A DNA stretch of 64,000 nucleotides from JBHHUI01 sp965248775 (GCA_965248775.1 OZ252150.1:2108001-2172000), one strand, 5' to 3'. Shown: positions 9,311 through 17,534, numbered from the stretch's first letter. Notes: generated from the letters alone by a model not told the origin. Translations and numbers: made by a program.

Positions 9311-9333
9311 TATAGTGTCAATTTTACACTATA
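9311..9333 (-). promoter_or_regulatory. Candidate operator: perfect 8-bp inverted repeat upstream of NMNAT
   Basis: TATAGTGT, a 7-nt spacer and ACACTATA form a perfect palindrome 34-56 bp before the NMN adenylyltransferase start. The size and symmetry suit a dimeric repressor. NAD regulators such as NrtR, NiaR or NadQ bind comparable sites, but I cannot assign one and see no regulator gene nearby. Confidence 0.5.
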
Positions 9334-9374
9334 AAGGCGGAGCTGCAAAGCTATTGGTGATTCCAACTGTTGCG

Positions 9375-10238
9375 CTATTGCTTCAATTCTTCCAGAAGTA
9401 CTTCCACCACGTCTTGTGCCTCGGGTTCCAAACTTAGTTGCAGGGCTTTTTCGTAGTCGACGATGGCGCTATCGTAGTCGGCGTTCGTGCCGTCGCGGTC
9501 GCCTTTGTACTCGTAGGCGAGCCCGCGGTTGAAATAGGCTTCGGCGTGCTCCGGGTCGAACGCAATAGCCTGATCAAAGTCATCGATGGCCTCTTCAAAC
9601 TCCCTTAAGTTGGCGGAGGCGAGCCCGCGATTGAAGTAGGCTTCCGCAAACTGAGGGTCGAGGATGATGGCAATGCCGAAGTCAGAGATGGCTGGGTTAA
9701 AATCTCCTTTGCTAGCATAGGCGAGCCCGCGATTGTAATACGCAAAGGTGTACAGCGAGTTCAGAGCGATGGCCTGGTCGTAGTCGGCGATTGCCTTGTC
9801 TACGTCTCCTAAGCTGGCGTAGCCAAACCCACGATTATTGTCAGCAACGGTGAGGCGGGAGTTGAGGGAGATGGCATGGTCGTAGTCGGCGATGGCACTT
9901 TTGTAGTCGCCTAAGTTGATATAGGCATTTCCGCGATTGTTATAGGCAAAGGCAAGCTGCGGATCGAGCGCGAGAGCCTGATCGTATTCATCGATGGCCT
10001 GGTTAAAGTCCCCTCTGTTGGCGTAAACGAGACCACGGTTATAGTAAGCATTGGCATATTGTGGGTCGAGCGCGATGGCCTGGTCGAATTCACCGATAGC
10101 TAATTCGGTTTGCCCTTGCTGAGAATAAATTACTCCCTGGTTAAAATGTCTTTCAGCTTCTGATGGGCCGCACCCAACTAAGGGTAACGTGACCAAGGTC
10201 ACCCAAATTACTTGCAGTAGCAATTTCTGGCGACTCAT
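9375..10238 (-). CDS. TPR-repeat lipoprotein
   Basis: The N-terminus MSRQKLLLQVIWVTLVTLPLVGC is a lipoprotein signal peptide with the lipobox LVGC (Cys at residue 23), so the protein should be anchored outside the cytoplasmic membrane. The rest is seven to eight tetratricopeptide repeats of 34 residues with the pattern AYxNRGxAYxxxGDxxxAIxDYDxAIxLDP, from about residue 28 to 270. Such repeats serve as protein-binding scaffolds; no enzyme domain is present. The repeats are very alike at DNA level, consistent with expansion by duplication. Confidence 0.88.
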   Translation of the reverse strand: MSRQKLLLQVIWVTLVTLPLVGCGPSEAERHFNQGVIYSQQGQTELAIGEFDQAIALDPQYANAYYNRGLVYANRGDFNQAIDEYDQALALDPQLAFAYNNRGNAYINLGDYKSAIADYDHAISLNSRLTVADNNRGFGYASLGDVDKAIADYDQAIALNSLYTFAYYNRGLAYASKGDFNPAISDFGIAIILDPQFAEAYFNRGLASANLREFEEAIDDFDQAIAFDPEHAEAYFNRGLAYEYKGDRDGTNADYDSAIVDYEKALQLSLEPEAQDVVEVLLEELKQ

Positions 10239-10394
10239 TTGTCAATCTTTCTTCGTTGCACTTGGTGTCACTAACGCATCATTCGGATCGAAACGACAGG
10301 AAAAACACCCCAAAAGATTATTTTCCTTGACATCAAGTTTGATCGACTCGTCGAGCTTTCACCGATTGGGAATATATTGAAAGACCGCTTAGTA

Positions 10395-11954
10395 TTACAG
10401 CGCAAGGTTTGCTGAAAGTCGCTGCAAGCGGTGCTTACGATGAGAAAGATAGGCCGTGTAGTTTCTTCGTTGATAGTAGCGAACGGTCTGGATGGCAGCA
10501 GAGATATCGAATTTTGGCATTGGCAAAACACTCAACAAAAGTAAGCGCACCTGATAGACCGTCAAGGCTGGCGCTCGTTTTTTGAAAAAGATCCGCATTC
10601 TGACCAGGAAAAGATGAGCCAGAAAAGCAAACACCATATGATGGTGCCATCCCAGCCAGCTGCGCAGTTCGTAATGGTCAAAGCCGACTTCGACCTTGCC
10701 GGCCCGAAAAATGATCTCGACCGGCCAGCGCACCCAGTACCGCCCAGTCACGAATGAACTGGGTCGTGAAACGAACTGGGTCGGTATGCCGCTGAGGCGC
10801 ACCAATTCAGCCGGGTCGCTGTCAGCGGGCGCATTGCTGAAGTAGTATTTGATTTCGGTCGGGTCAGCCAGGTTGCGCCGCATGACGAGCCAGAGGTCCT
10901 GGCCCGGCAAACCATCCCGCACTTCAATGACCCGCAAGCAGGCGAAATCACACACCAGGGGGCCCTGAGCACCTTCTTTGATTTTGGCTCGCACCCAGGC
11001 TTTTGCGTGCAATTGTTGGGCCAGTCCATCGACTTGGATGGCTTTCTGCTTCGGGTTTTTCAAGCGCCGGCGCGTTGGGCGCCAGCCGCGGCCTTTCCAG
11101 GGCGGGACAGCCACTCCAGGTCGCTCCAACCAGATGCGCGTCGTGCAACGCACTTCCGCGAAATACCACTTGTTCAAAGCGGCGATTCCATCTCGAAAAT
11201 CGGGCGCATCGCCGTACAATGCGTCCGCAGCTACCCATTTGAAGGGCAATCCTCCCCTTTGAAGCGCATTTTCCAACAATTCAAGGGCGATTTCGGGCTT
11301 GGTCTGAGGACGAAGCTCATATGGTACACCGCAAGCTTGACGAAGGTCTTTGTGGCTTTCTTCAAACCACTTCTCCGGCAAGAACAAGCGCACATCCAAA
11401 AAGCTATGACCTTTCCGACTGGCACCCAGTACCGAACGAACTCCCGACCCAGTACTTTCGGGACTGGGTGGGTCGGTATACCCCAGGTAGACCCCCACTT
11501 GCGAATTGGCCACCTTCCCTACCGACCCACAATATTGACTGGAGACACCGACCGAGCTGGCTCCCTGTCTGACCATCCCCGACTCATCTACCAGCACCAC
11601 TCCGTCATCTTCGCCCAGGGTTTCCACAACCTGCTCCTGGTGTCTCTTCAGCAGCCCTTCACATCCCCACGGGCTCTGCCCGATGAAATGCTGCAAACTG
11701 CGCACATTCTTTCCGAAACGCAAGGCGATCCGCTCGGTCACTTCCCAGCCCCGGCGGCTGGACGGGGTGCGCGGCAGGTCGCTCAACAGCCCTTTCAGGT
11801 ACACCCAGCCGTGAGCGGCCTGATCGCAGCGCTCAAATGCTGGCGCGAATTCTTGATAGTATCGTTCCAGTTCGTCAACCATTTGCTGGATGTCTTCTTC
11901 CGCCAAACTCCATTCAGGCGGTGGGTAAATATCCGTTACAATTTCAGGGGACAT
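10395..11954 (-). CDS. IS701-family transposase carrying three in-frame micro-inserts
   Basis: The 519-residue protein shows the family's start (PPPEWSLAEEDIQQMV), VLVDESGMVRQG with the first catalytic Asp, VAADALYGDAPDF with the second and VGFDHYELRSWLGWHHHM near the third. It is about 44 residues longer than expected because 24, 54 and 54 bp have been inserted in frame: LPRK is split after LPR, GYASRKGH after GY, and LSGMRWPVE after LSG. All three inserts are multiples of three and contain no stop, so the frame stays open. Whether the enzyme still works is unknown. Confidence 0.9.
   Translation of the reverse strand: MSPEIVTDIYPPPEWSLAEEDIQQMVDELERYYQEFAPAFERCDQAAHGWVYLKGLLSDLPRTPSSRRGWEVTERIALRFGKNVRSLQHFIGQSPWGCEGLLKRHQEQVVETLGEDDGVVLVDESGMVRQGASSVGVSSQYCGSVGKVANSQVGVYLGYTDPPSPESTGSGVRSVLGASRKGHSFLDVRLFLPEKWFEESHKDLRQACGVPYELRPQTKPEIALELLENALQRGGLPFKWVAADALYGDAPDFRDGIAALNKWYFAEVRCTTRIWLERPGVAVPPWKGRGWRPTRRRLKNPKQKAIQVDGLAQQLHAKAWVRAKIKEGAQGPLVCDFACLRVIEVRDGLPGQDLWLVMRRNLADPTEIKYYFSNAPADSDPAELVRLSGIPTQFVSRPSSFVTGRYWVRWPVEIIFRAGKVEVGFDHYELRSWLGWHHHMVFAFLAHLFLVRMRIFFKKRAPALTVYQVRLLLLSVLPMPKFDISAAIQTVRYYQRRNYTAYLSHRKHRLQRLSANLAL
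10732..10785. repeat. Compound micro-insert, 54 bp (two nested units)
   Basis: The outer unit has a arms ACCGA/TCGGT and holds a 26-bp unit with a arms CACGA/TCGTG. Both use CCCAGT/ACTGGG as the b pair. Deleting 54 bp restores LSGMRWPVE in the IS701 transposase. Confidence 0.88.
11424..11477. repeat. Compound micro-insert, 54 bp (two nested units)
   Basis: The inner unit at 11443-11468 reads CCCGA-CCCAGT, 4 nt, TCGGG-ACTGGG. The outer unit uses ACCGA/TCGGT. Deleting 54 bp restores VYLGYASRKGH. Confidence 0.88.
11744..11767. repeat. Micro-insert, 24 bp
   Basis: This is a GC-rich unit: CCCCG...CGGGG interleaved with CCAG...CTGG (minus strand). Deleting 24 bp restores DLPRK in the IS701 transposase. 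The same type occurs at 39851 and 53592. Confidence 0.82.
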
Positions 11955-12062
11955 GGTAGCTTTCTTCTCCTTATGCTTGGCCGTATTTGGAGAAGATTAC
12001 CATGTCCATCCTTTTTTAGCTGCTCTCTATCCTTTTCGCGCGACCTTGCGCTGTAATATTAG

Positions 12063-12342
12063 TAATGATATGAAATCGACCCCTACCCGTCTTGATGTCT
12101 TCTGGCATCCGGAAGGTCTCAACCACAGAGTCTGTTGCCCGATCCGCTTGCTAATTTGTCAGAAGAACCAAAGTTTGCTGTTGAAACAGTCAATGCTTTG
12201 CTCGTTGAGCGTGTGATGGCAATTGAAGCGGTCAAACATAAATCAGCCTAAATCCGGCAGCGATCACACGCGTACCGGGAATTCCTCACTCCGACGGTAA
12301 CGCCAAATCGACGTGTCGTCCCTCGCGGAGATGGCGAATCCG
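12063..12342 (+). other. Gene remnant or spacer next to IS701
   Basis: A plus-strand frame starting MKSTPTRLDVFWHPEGLNHR continues, after a shift near 12130, as LLPDPLANLSEEPKFAVETVNALLVERVMAIEAVKHK and stops at 12251. Codon-like composition suggests the two ends of a deleted gene. I do not recognise the family. Confidence 0.3.
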
Positions 12343-13731
12343 TCATTTTGTATCATCGAAATCACCGCTGCTGACAAGCCCCCGCAGCGAGTCAATCGTC
12401 TCACGAAAATCCGCGAAGGTCGTATGGGGTGAAACAGACACAAGCCGCAGCACCGTTTCGCCAGCTAATTGTGTGACGGAAAATGTTCGTCCACCTGTTG
12501 CCATGACACAATCGTAAAGCCAACTCTGCAAATCGCTCAAGCTGGAATTGGGAACATGGGCAGGCCGCATGCGAAAGCAGAGGATGCCCGTGTCCGGTTG
12601 ATGGCAAAGTTCAATATCCGGTTGGCCTTGTAGATACTCTGCCAGTTGTCGAATTGCAAGGAGCGGTGCGCGCAGTTCGCCGATCACTCTTACAAGTCCC
12701 ATCCCCCGCAGGAGAGTGACCAATGGCAGAGCAGACATCATTCGAGTTGAGGGCGGTGATTTCAAGCCCGGATTGGGTTCAACGTCGTCGCGCTTGTTGA
12801 AATAATCACTATGCAGAGCCATCCTGGTAAAATCGGATTTCTGCTTCACGAAGAGAACCGAGTTGGGAATCGGAGCGCCAAGCTGCTTGTGCGGGTCCCA
12901 TGTAATTGAATCGGCTCGCTCGTCACCCGCGAACAGGTGCGCCCATTCCGGTACGAGTTTATAGGCATAACCATAGGCGCCATCAACATGCAGCCATGCA
13001 CCCGTTTCTGCGCATAGGTCGGCGAGCGCTTCAATAGAATCGACTGCCCCGGTAGAAGTCGTGCCTGCGGTTGCCACCACGCAAACGAAGTCGCGTTTCG
13101 TTTTTATTCCATCCACTGTTTCGAGCAAAGCGGCGCTATCCATGCGGCGGTTTCCGTCAACGGGTATAAGAACCAAACTCTGTTCCCCCAGCCCCAACAT
13201 TCGGGCGGCGTGTTTCCGTGAGAAGTGCGCATCTTCGGAAATCAAGATCGCCAAACGCCGGGCATCTTCAAATGCAGACAAGCCTTCTCGCGCCAGATCA
13301 AACCCGCATCTTTCAGCAAAGCGATGCAACGCTAGATAGAGCGCTTGCTGATTCGCATACGTGCCTGAATACATGAAAGTTGCGTCCGACCCTGGCCCGA
13401 GTCCAAAGAGGCGGCATAAGGCCTGTGCGCAAAGCTCTTCGAGCATTGCGCCACCGGGCGACACCTGCCAATTGGTGACACCCTGATTGAAATCGAGTGC
13501 AATTCGCGCCCCCAATTTTGCTTCATCAGCAGGAACAGCATTGAACATGGATTGGAACTGCGGTAGGTCGTAGCGCATCAGGTGCGGCAGCAACCTTTCG
13601 GACAACAGCATATTTAAGTTTTTGGGGGAAAGTCCTTCAGCCTGAAAATCCAGCAATGGGGTAAGGTCAGCAGCGACTTGTTCAGACCTTGCACCTGAAT
13701 ACAACGATTGAGACATTGAATTCGTTGTCAA
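12343..13731 (-). CDS. PLP-dependent group II amino-acid decarboxylase
   Basis: The protein (462 residues) is of the aromatic-L-amino-acid/glutamate decarboxylase family and releases CO2 from an amino acid to give an amine. It shows TNWQVSPGGAMLEEL, FMYSGTYANQQAL (phosphate-binding region), LISEDAHFSRKHAARMLGLG, HVDGAYGYAY with the ring-stacking Asp, and SITWDPHKQLGAP with the Schiff-base Lys. It overlaps the dihydropyrimidinase start region by 4 bp (13728-13731) in the same direction, so the two are probably translationally coupled. Its substrate cannot be told from sequence. The gene is intact. Confidence 0.86.
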   Translation of the reverse strand: MTTNSMSQSLYSGARSEQVAADLTPLLDFQAEGLSPKNLNMLLSERLLPHLMRYDLPQFQSMFNAVPADEAKLGARIALDFNQGVTNWQVSPGGAMLEELCAQALCRLFGLGPGSDATFMYSGTYANQQALYLALHRFAERCGFDLAREGLSAFEDARRLAILISEDAHFSRKHAARMLGLGEQSLVLIPVDGNRRMDSAALLETVDGIKTKRDFVCVVATAGTTSTGAVDSIEALADLCAETGAWLHVDGAYGYAYKLVPEWAHLFAGDERADSITWDPHKQLGAPIPNSVLFVKQKSDFTRMALHSDYFNKRDDVEPNPGLKSPPSTRMMSALPLVTLLRGMGLVRVIGELRAPLLAIRQLAEYLQGQPDIELCHQPDTGILCFRMRPAHVPNSSLSDLQSWLYDCVMATGGRTFSVTQLAGETVLRLVSVSPHTTFADFRETIDSLRGLVSSGDFDDTK

Positions 13732-15119
13732 GCAACCACCTGCGCAGGTAATTGCCGGAAGAGATAACGTCCACGTCCTTCATCCGCATAACATTCTTCG
13801 CCGTCGATGATCAGTTCACCGCGAGAGAAGACTTTGAGAATCTTCCCGGTGATTTCGATGCCTTCATAGGCGTGCCAGTCATTTGGGGAGTTGGAGTTGC
13901 GCTGCCCCATAGTCCAGTGTGCCGTGGGATCGAGCAGGACAATATCGGCGTCCGAGCCTGGCAGGAGCGTGCCTTTTTGCGGGAATAAGCCGAATATCCT
14001 GGCCGGGTTGGTTGCTACCGTTTCGACAAATCGGGGTAACGAAATTCGTCCTCCGGCTACTCCTTCGGAATAGAGCAAATTGAAACGCGGCTCGACGCCC
14101 GGCATTCCGTTCGGGCAAAGGTCGAAGCGTTCTTTACCGTAGCGGGTCGCCTCCCATGAGTAAGCCGCATCATCGGACGTGACCTGCACGATCCGCCCGT
14201 CCGCGAGACCCTGCCAAAGTTGATCCTGCGCCGCCCGGTCCCGGAGCGGTGGTGAGTAAATCCATTTGATCCCATCTTCTCGCCGCAACATCTCTTCATC
14301 TAAGATAAGAAAGTGTGTACACGTCTCTGCAAGGACATCCAACCCTTCACTACGCGCCGCTCCCACCAATTGGACACCTTCCCCTGTCGTCAGATGGACA
14401 ATGAAGAGACGACCACCGACATCCCGAACCATCTGGATACAACGTTCGATAGCTCTATTCTCTGTCTCTGGTGGCTTGCTTTTACCATGGTAGATTGGTG
14501 AAGTAAACCCGGTCTCTAGCATTCGTTGGATACCTGCTTCGGCGAGATCGTTGTCCTCCGCATGTACGAGTAGCATCCCACCCGCCGCACGCAAACCCTC
14601 CAGAATACGACGCAGGTCCGGCTCCTCGATGAGCAGACCTTCATCACGATAGGTCATGTAGCATTTGATAGTGGGAGAACCAGCCGCCACGACCTCCGGT
14701 ATCTCCGCGATTGTCTCTGCAGTTGGCTGGGTGATAACCGGGTGGACGCCCCAATCAATCAAGGCGCGGCCGAATGCTTCCTCTTGTTTATTGTCGATGG
14801 TGCTCATCAGGCTGCTGGCCGCAGCCTGATTCGAAAAGTCGATGACGCTGGTTGTGCCACCGAATGCTGCAGCCAACGACCCGGAATAATAATCATGGAC
14901 ACTGATTGTGTTCATGAAGACATCGTTGAAATGGACGTGTGTGTCAACGCCTCCCGGTAACACAAGCAGGCCGTCGGCATCGATCGTTTCATCCGCAGTC
15001 TGATCGGCCAAGTTCCCGAGCGCCGCAATTTTCTCGCCCTGCATGAATACATCTTGTTGTGCCACCATCTGGCCTAAGACGACAGTTCCACCGCGAATTA
15101 ATTTTGTCTGCATAGTCAC
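13728..15119 (-). CDS. Dihydropyrimidinase / D-hydantoinase-type amidohydrolase
   Basis: This cyclic amidohydrolase hydrolyses dihydropyrimidine or hydantoin rings. The metal-binding His pair is in GGVDTHVHF (about residues 58-64), the carboxylated Lys in PTIKCYMTY, further His ligands in LLVHAEDND and LFIVHLTTGEG, and the Asp in VQVTSDDAAYSW. Length (463) is normal for the family. It lies directly downstream of the AroM-like gene (2-bp gap) and upstream of the PLP decarboxylase, forming a three-gene cluster that suggests uptake and breakdown of pyrimidines or hydantoins. The exact ring substrate is not determined by these motifs. Confidence 0.9.
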   Translation of the reverse strand: MTMQTKLIRGGTVVLGQMVAQQDVFMQGEKIAALGNLADQTADETIDADGLLVLPGGVDTHVHFNDVFMNTISVHDYYSGSLAAAFGGTTSVIDFSNQAAASSLMSTIDNKQEEAFGRALIDWGVHPVITQPTAETIAEIPEVVAAGSPTIKCYMTYRDEGLLIEEPDLRRILEGLRAAGGMLLVHAEDNDLAEAGIQRMLETGFTSPIYHGKSKPPETENRAIERCIQMVRDVGGRLFIVHLTTGEGVQLVGAARSEGLDVLAETCTHFLILDEEMLRREDGIKWIYSPPLRDRAAQDQLWQGLADGRIVQVTSDDAAYSWEATRYGKERFDLCPNGMPGVEPRFNLLYSEGVAGGRISLPRFVETVATNPARIFGLFPQKGTLLPGSDADIVLLDPTAHWTMGQRNSNSPNDWHAYEGIEITGKILKVFSRGELIIDGEECYADEGRGRYLFRQLPAQVVA

Positions 15120-15121
15120 TC

Positions 15122-15790
15122 TTATTTTGAAAGGCTGCTGGCCAAGGTGCGCAGCGCTAGATATCCCAGGTCTAGCACGGGGACAGCAATATTAGACTGC
15201 AAAAGCTGAACGCTTTCTCGCGAATATCCGACATAGTCCAGAACAATGCACTGGAGTCTTTTTTTTCGAATCTGAGCAGTGAGCCGATCATAGAGGGAGG
15301 CGTCCGGCTGCGTGAGGTCGGCGGCCCAAAACATTGTTTGCATGCCGGCTTGTTGCCAGCGTTTCCTTATGGGCTCTGCTTGTGCTGCAATCGGCGAGAT
15401 AAGTCCGACATTCCTGAAATTAAGTACTTGCAAAACCCCTAGGCCCACATCGAACGGCTTGAAAAGCGGTACGGTTCCGACAAGCTTGGCAAAGGTACCC
15501 GCACACAACAGGATCGCAGCCACGACCCCTTTCGCTTCAAGCTCAACCAATGCAGCTTGTAATCGAGATGCAAGAAAACTTTCGTCAATCAATACTGACT
15601 GTCCGTTCGCCATGCGAGTACCCAAAGGGTACGAAGATTCAGACACATCTGGCAAATCCTCCGGAGTTAGATCATCCAGTGCACCCGCCTGAATGATTTC
15701 AAAGTCCGGCAGCAACTCGTGTAAAGGATCAACCAAATCGGGTCGGGGAGATTGCCCGATCAACAATGCGCCAATGTGTTTGATGGACAT
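15122..15790 (-). CDS. AroM-family protein
   Basis: The 222-residue protein begins IKHIGALLIGQSPRPDLVDPLHELLP, the hallmark of AroM-like proteins, which share the Asp/Glu racemase fold. Later features are LLCAGTFAKL and IVLDYVGYSRESVQLL. AroM has no firmly known reaction; members near hydantoinases may act as racemases, but this is inference. It is the first gene of the cluster with dihydropyrimidinase and the PLP decarboxylase. Confidence 0.8.
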   Translation of the reverse strand: MSIKHIGALLIGQSPRPDLVDPLHELLPDFEIIQAGALDDLTPEDLPDVSESSYPLGTRMANGQSVLIDESFLASRLQAALVELEAKGVVAAILLCAGTFAKLVGTVPLFKPFDVGLGVLQVLNFRNVGLISPIAAQAEPIRKRWQQAGMQTMFWAADLTQPDASLYDRLTAQIRKKRLQCIVLDYVGYSRESVQLLQSNIAVPVLDLGYLALRTLASSLSK

Positions 15791-16213
15791 ATTGAAATTC
15801 TTACCAAAAGATCGGATTTGTCAATTTCAAAAGTTGCGAAAATGCCTTATCAAGGGGATTGATCGTAGATGGAAGAAATTAAAGCCCTCAGAAATGAACT
15901 GCACCCTGTAAACAAGACACAAAAAGAAAGACCCCCACTGCGGTCATCCAGTCAGACACCTGATTTGATATGGTGTCTGTTTGGTTTTTAGTTGTATGCG
16001 TTCATAATTGTAGAACTCGATATATTGGTCAATCAATTCATGCGCCCGCTCAAAGCTTGGCACGCGGATATGGCGGAGCGCTTCCGCTTTCAAATGACCA
16101 AAGAAGTTCTCCATGGGCGCATTATCCCAACAATTGCCACGCCGAGACATGGAAGGGGTGATGTGATACGCCCGGGTAAGGGCAGCATACTGCTTGGAAG
16201 TGTATTGATATCC

Positions 16214-16399
16214 CCCCAGTCTAGTACAGTCACCCAGTCACCGCGTACTGCCGCAACGCGGCAAGTGTCACGACCCAGTGCGTTCGTACAGTCACGTGCA
16301 GACTGCATCGTGATGACTGGGTGAATGTACTGGGTCACCAAGTGGAGTGCGCACTTCACTCTGTGACGTGCAGACTGCATCGTGATCGACTGGACTAGG
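16214..16399. repeat. Compound micro-insert of 186 bp, about seven nested units
   Basis: Reading the minus strand from outside inwards, the units found are CTAGT/ACTAG with CCAGT/ACTGG; two units with TCACG, CAGT and an internal TGCAG/CTGCA; GAGTG-AAGTG...CACTC-CACTT; a GTGACCCAGT unit; a CCCAGT-CACGA unit; and a CACTTGCC-type unit. The flanks rejoin as LLLHSDQGYQYTSK. 186 is about seven times 26.5. Confidence 0.8.
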
Positions 16400-16486
16400 T
16401 GGTCACTGTGCAGGAGCAGTCCCGCAGTGACCTTTTCTTTACGTCTGGCCTGCTTGAGGGTATCGATGACTAAGCGCACAGAATTG

Positions 16487-16539
16487 CCCAGTCCCGCACA
16501 GTGCCGTGCACACTGCATCGGTATCGGTACTGGACGGGG
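16487..16539. repeat. Compound micro-insert, about 53 bp
   Basis: The outer arms are CCCCGTCCAGT and GCGGGACTGGG (minus strand). The inner part holds CAGTG...CACTG with GTGC repeats. It lies between VAHRLG and NSVRLVIDTLKQA of the IS3 OrfB. Confidence 0.65.
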
Positions 16540-16633
16540 TGTCTTCCCAGACGATGTGCAACGATGAAACCGTCGAACAGGTCCTTGATGGTGGCCAGAT
16601 ACGCCCAGCCTTGTTGGGTAGCGATGTAGGTGA

Positions 16634-16659
16634 CACCTGTACTGCGTACGGCGCAAGTG
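16634..16659. repeat. Micro-insert, 26 bp
   Basis: TGCG...CGCA interleaves with GTAC...GTAC inside CACTT/AGGTG ends. Deleting 26 bp restores WVTDITYIAT of OrfB, the first catalytic motif. Confidence 0.82.
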
Positions 16660-16720
16660 TATCAGTAACCCATTTCTGATTGGGTTGGTTTGCTGCGAAA
16701 TCTCGGGCCACACAGTGAAG

Positions 16721-16773
16721 CCCAGTACCGAACGCCCAGTCACGAATGAACTGGGTCGTGAAACTGGGTCGGT
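16721..16773. repeat. Compound micro-insert, 53-54 bp
   Basis: The outer unit (a arms ACCGA/TCGGT) holds a 26-bp unit (a arms CACGA/TCGTG) at 16735-16760. It is the same pair of units as at 10732, but the inner one entered at a different place. Confidence 0.83.
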
Positions 16774-17093
16774 ATGCGCACTGCACTTTGAGAGATTGGC
16801 ATAGCGCTGGTGAAAATCTAAGCGGGCCCTTTGCTTATAGGGGTGGCGTTGCCTGGCAATGGAGCGGATATTGAGCTTGTTCATCAGCCGTAAAACCGCT
16901 TTGTGGTTGATGACCAGCCCTTTGTGTTGTCGCAACCACAAAGCAACCCTGCGATAGCCATAGGTTCTGTGCGATTTTTCCCAGGCTTGCTGCACCGCTT
17001 GCAGCCGCGCGCTATCTTTGTCCGGCTGCTGGCTGCGCTTGAGCCAGGCGTAATAGGCAGCTCGCGAAACTGCGAAGAAAGTACACATTGCCT

Positions 17094-17534
17094 TCACAGT
17101 GTATCTTCTTTTGTACTGGTAGATGACCCGCTATTGCGCCGTGCGAGCTCGTCCGTGCGCAATTCGGTATGGAATATTTTTAGGAGCACATTTTCCATGC
17201 GCAACCGTTCCAGCTCCTCCTGCGAACTTTCCGCCGGCCGACGAGGAGGCCGACCCTTCGGTTTGGCAAAGGCTGCCCCTCCCTTGCGGCGATATTGGCG
17301 CACCCAGACCTTCACACCCAGTCATCACGATGCAGTCTGCACGTCATGACCCAGTACATTCATGACTGGGTGACTGTACGAATGAACTGGGTCGTGAAGA
17401 TCTCGGCGGGGCAGCCCGAGTGCTTCAACTACCTCTGCGCGGGTCAGGCCTTCTTCCAGAAACATGCGTACCGCTTCCAGCTTGGTCGCTTTCGGGTAGT
17501 TTTTCATCCCCTTTTTCCCAGACATAAAAAACAC
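17094..17534 (-). pseudogene. IS3-family OrfA with an 81-bp micro-insert
   Basis: The start MSGKKGMKNYPKATKLEAVRMFLEEGLTRAEVVEALGLPRRDL is a helix-turn-helix of IS3 OrfA. The continuation VKVWVRQYRRKGGAAFAKPKGRPP followed by the coiled coil RLRMENVLLKIFHTELR is in the same frame once 81 bp are removed. The insert carries a TGA, so OrfA is cut after about 69 residues. Confidence 0.85.
17316..17396. repeat. Compound micro-insert, 81 bp (three nested units)
   Basis: Outer unit: CCCAGT-CACGA...ACTGGG-TCGTG. Inside it is a TCACG/CAGTC/CGTGA/GACTG unit, and within that a 26-bp unit CATGA-CCCAGT...TCATG-ACTGGG at 17345-17370. 81 is 3 x 27. Confidence 0.87.

Larger units (their letters stand above)
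10393..12058 (-). mobile_element. IS701-family element
   Basis: The terminal repeats begin TATTACAGCGCAAGGT at both ends. TTAG is duplicated on either side (10389-10392, 12059-12062) and fits the YTAR target known for IS701. The element carries one transposase gene on the minus strand, which holds three in-frame micro-insert sites. Confidence 0.92.
15944..17097 (-). pseudogene. IS3-family OrfB destroyed by micro-inserts
   Basis: The N-terminal part is clean (MCTFFAVSRAAYYAWLKRSQQPDK, HRTYGYRRVALWLRQHKGLVINHKAVLRLM). Inserts then shift the frame within or before FAANQPNQKWVTD, between TD and ITYIATQQGWAYLATIKDLFDGF, after VAHRLG, and between LLLHSD and GYQYTSKQYAALTRAYHITPSMSRRGNCWDNAPMENFFGHLKAEALRH. 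The DDE residues are all still encoded (WVTD, HSD, the Glu of PMENFF) but never in one frame. Confidence 0.87.

Noticed and set aside
10732..11477. Possible integron attC sites
   Set aside because: attC sites have nested R and L boxes with GTT/AAC core sites and stand between cassettes. These units lie inside genes, have interleaved arms and lack the core triplets.
16214..17396. Possible CRISPR array because of repeated 20-30 bp blocks
   Set aside because: The repeats are palindromic, nested and variable, with no regular spacers, no leader and no cas genes.
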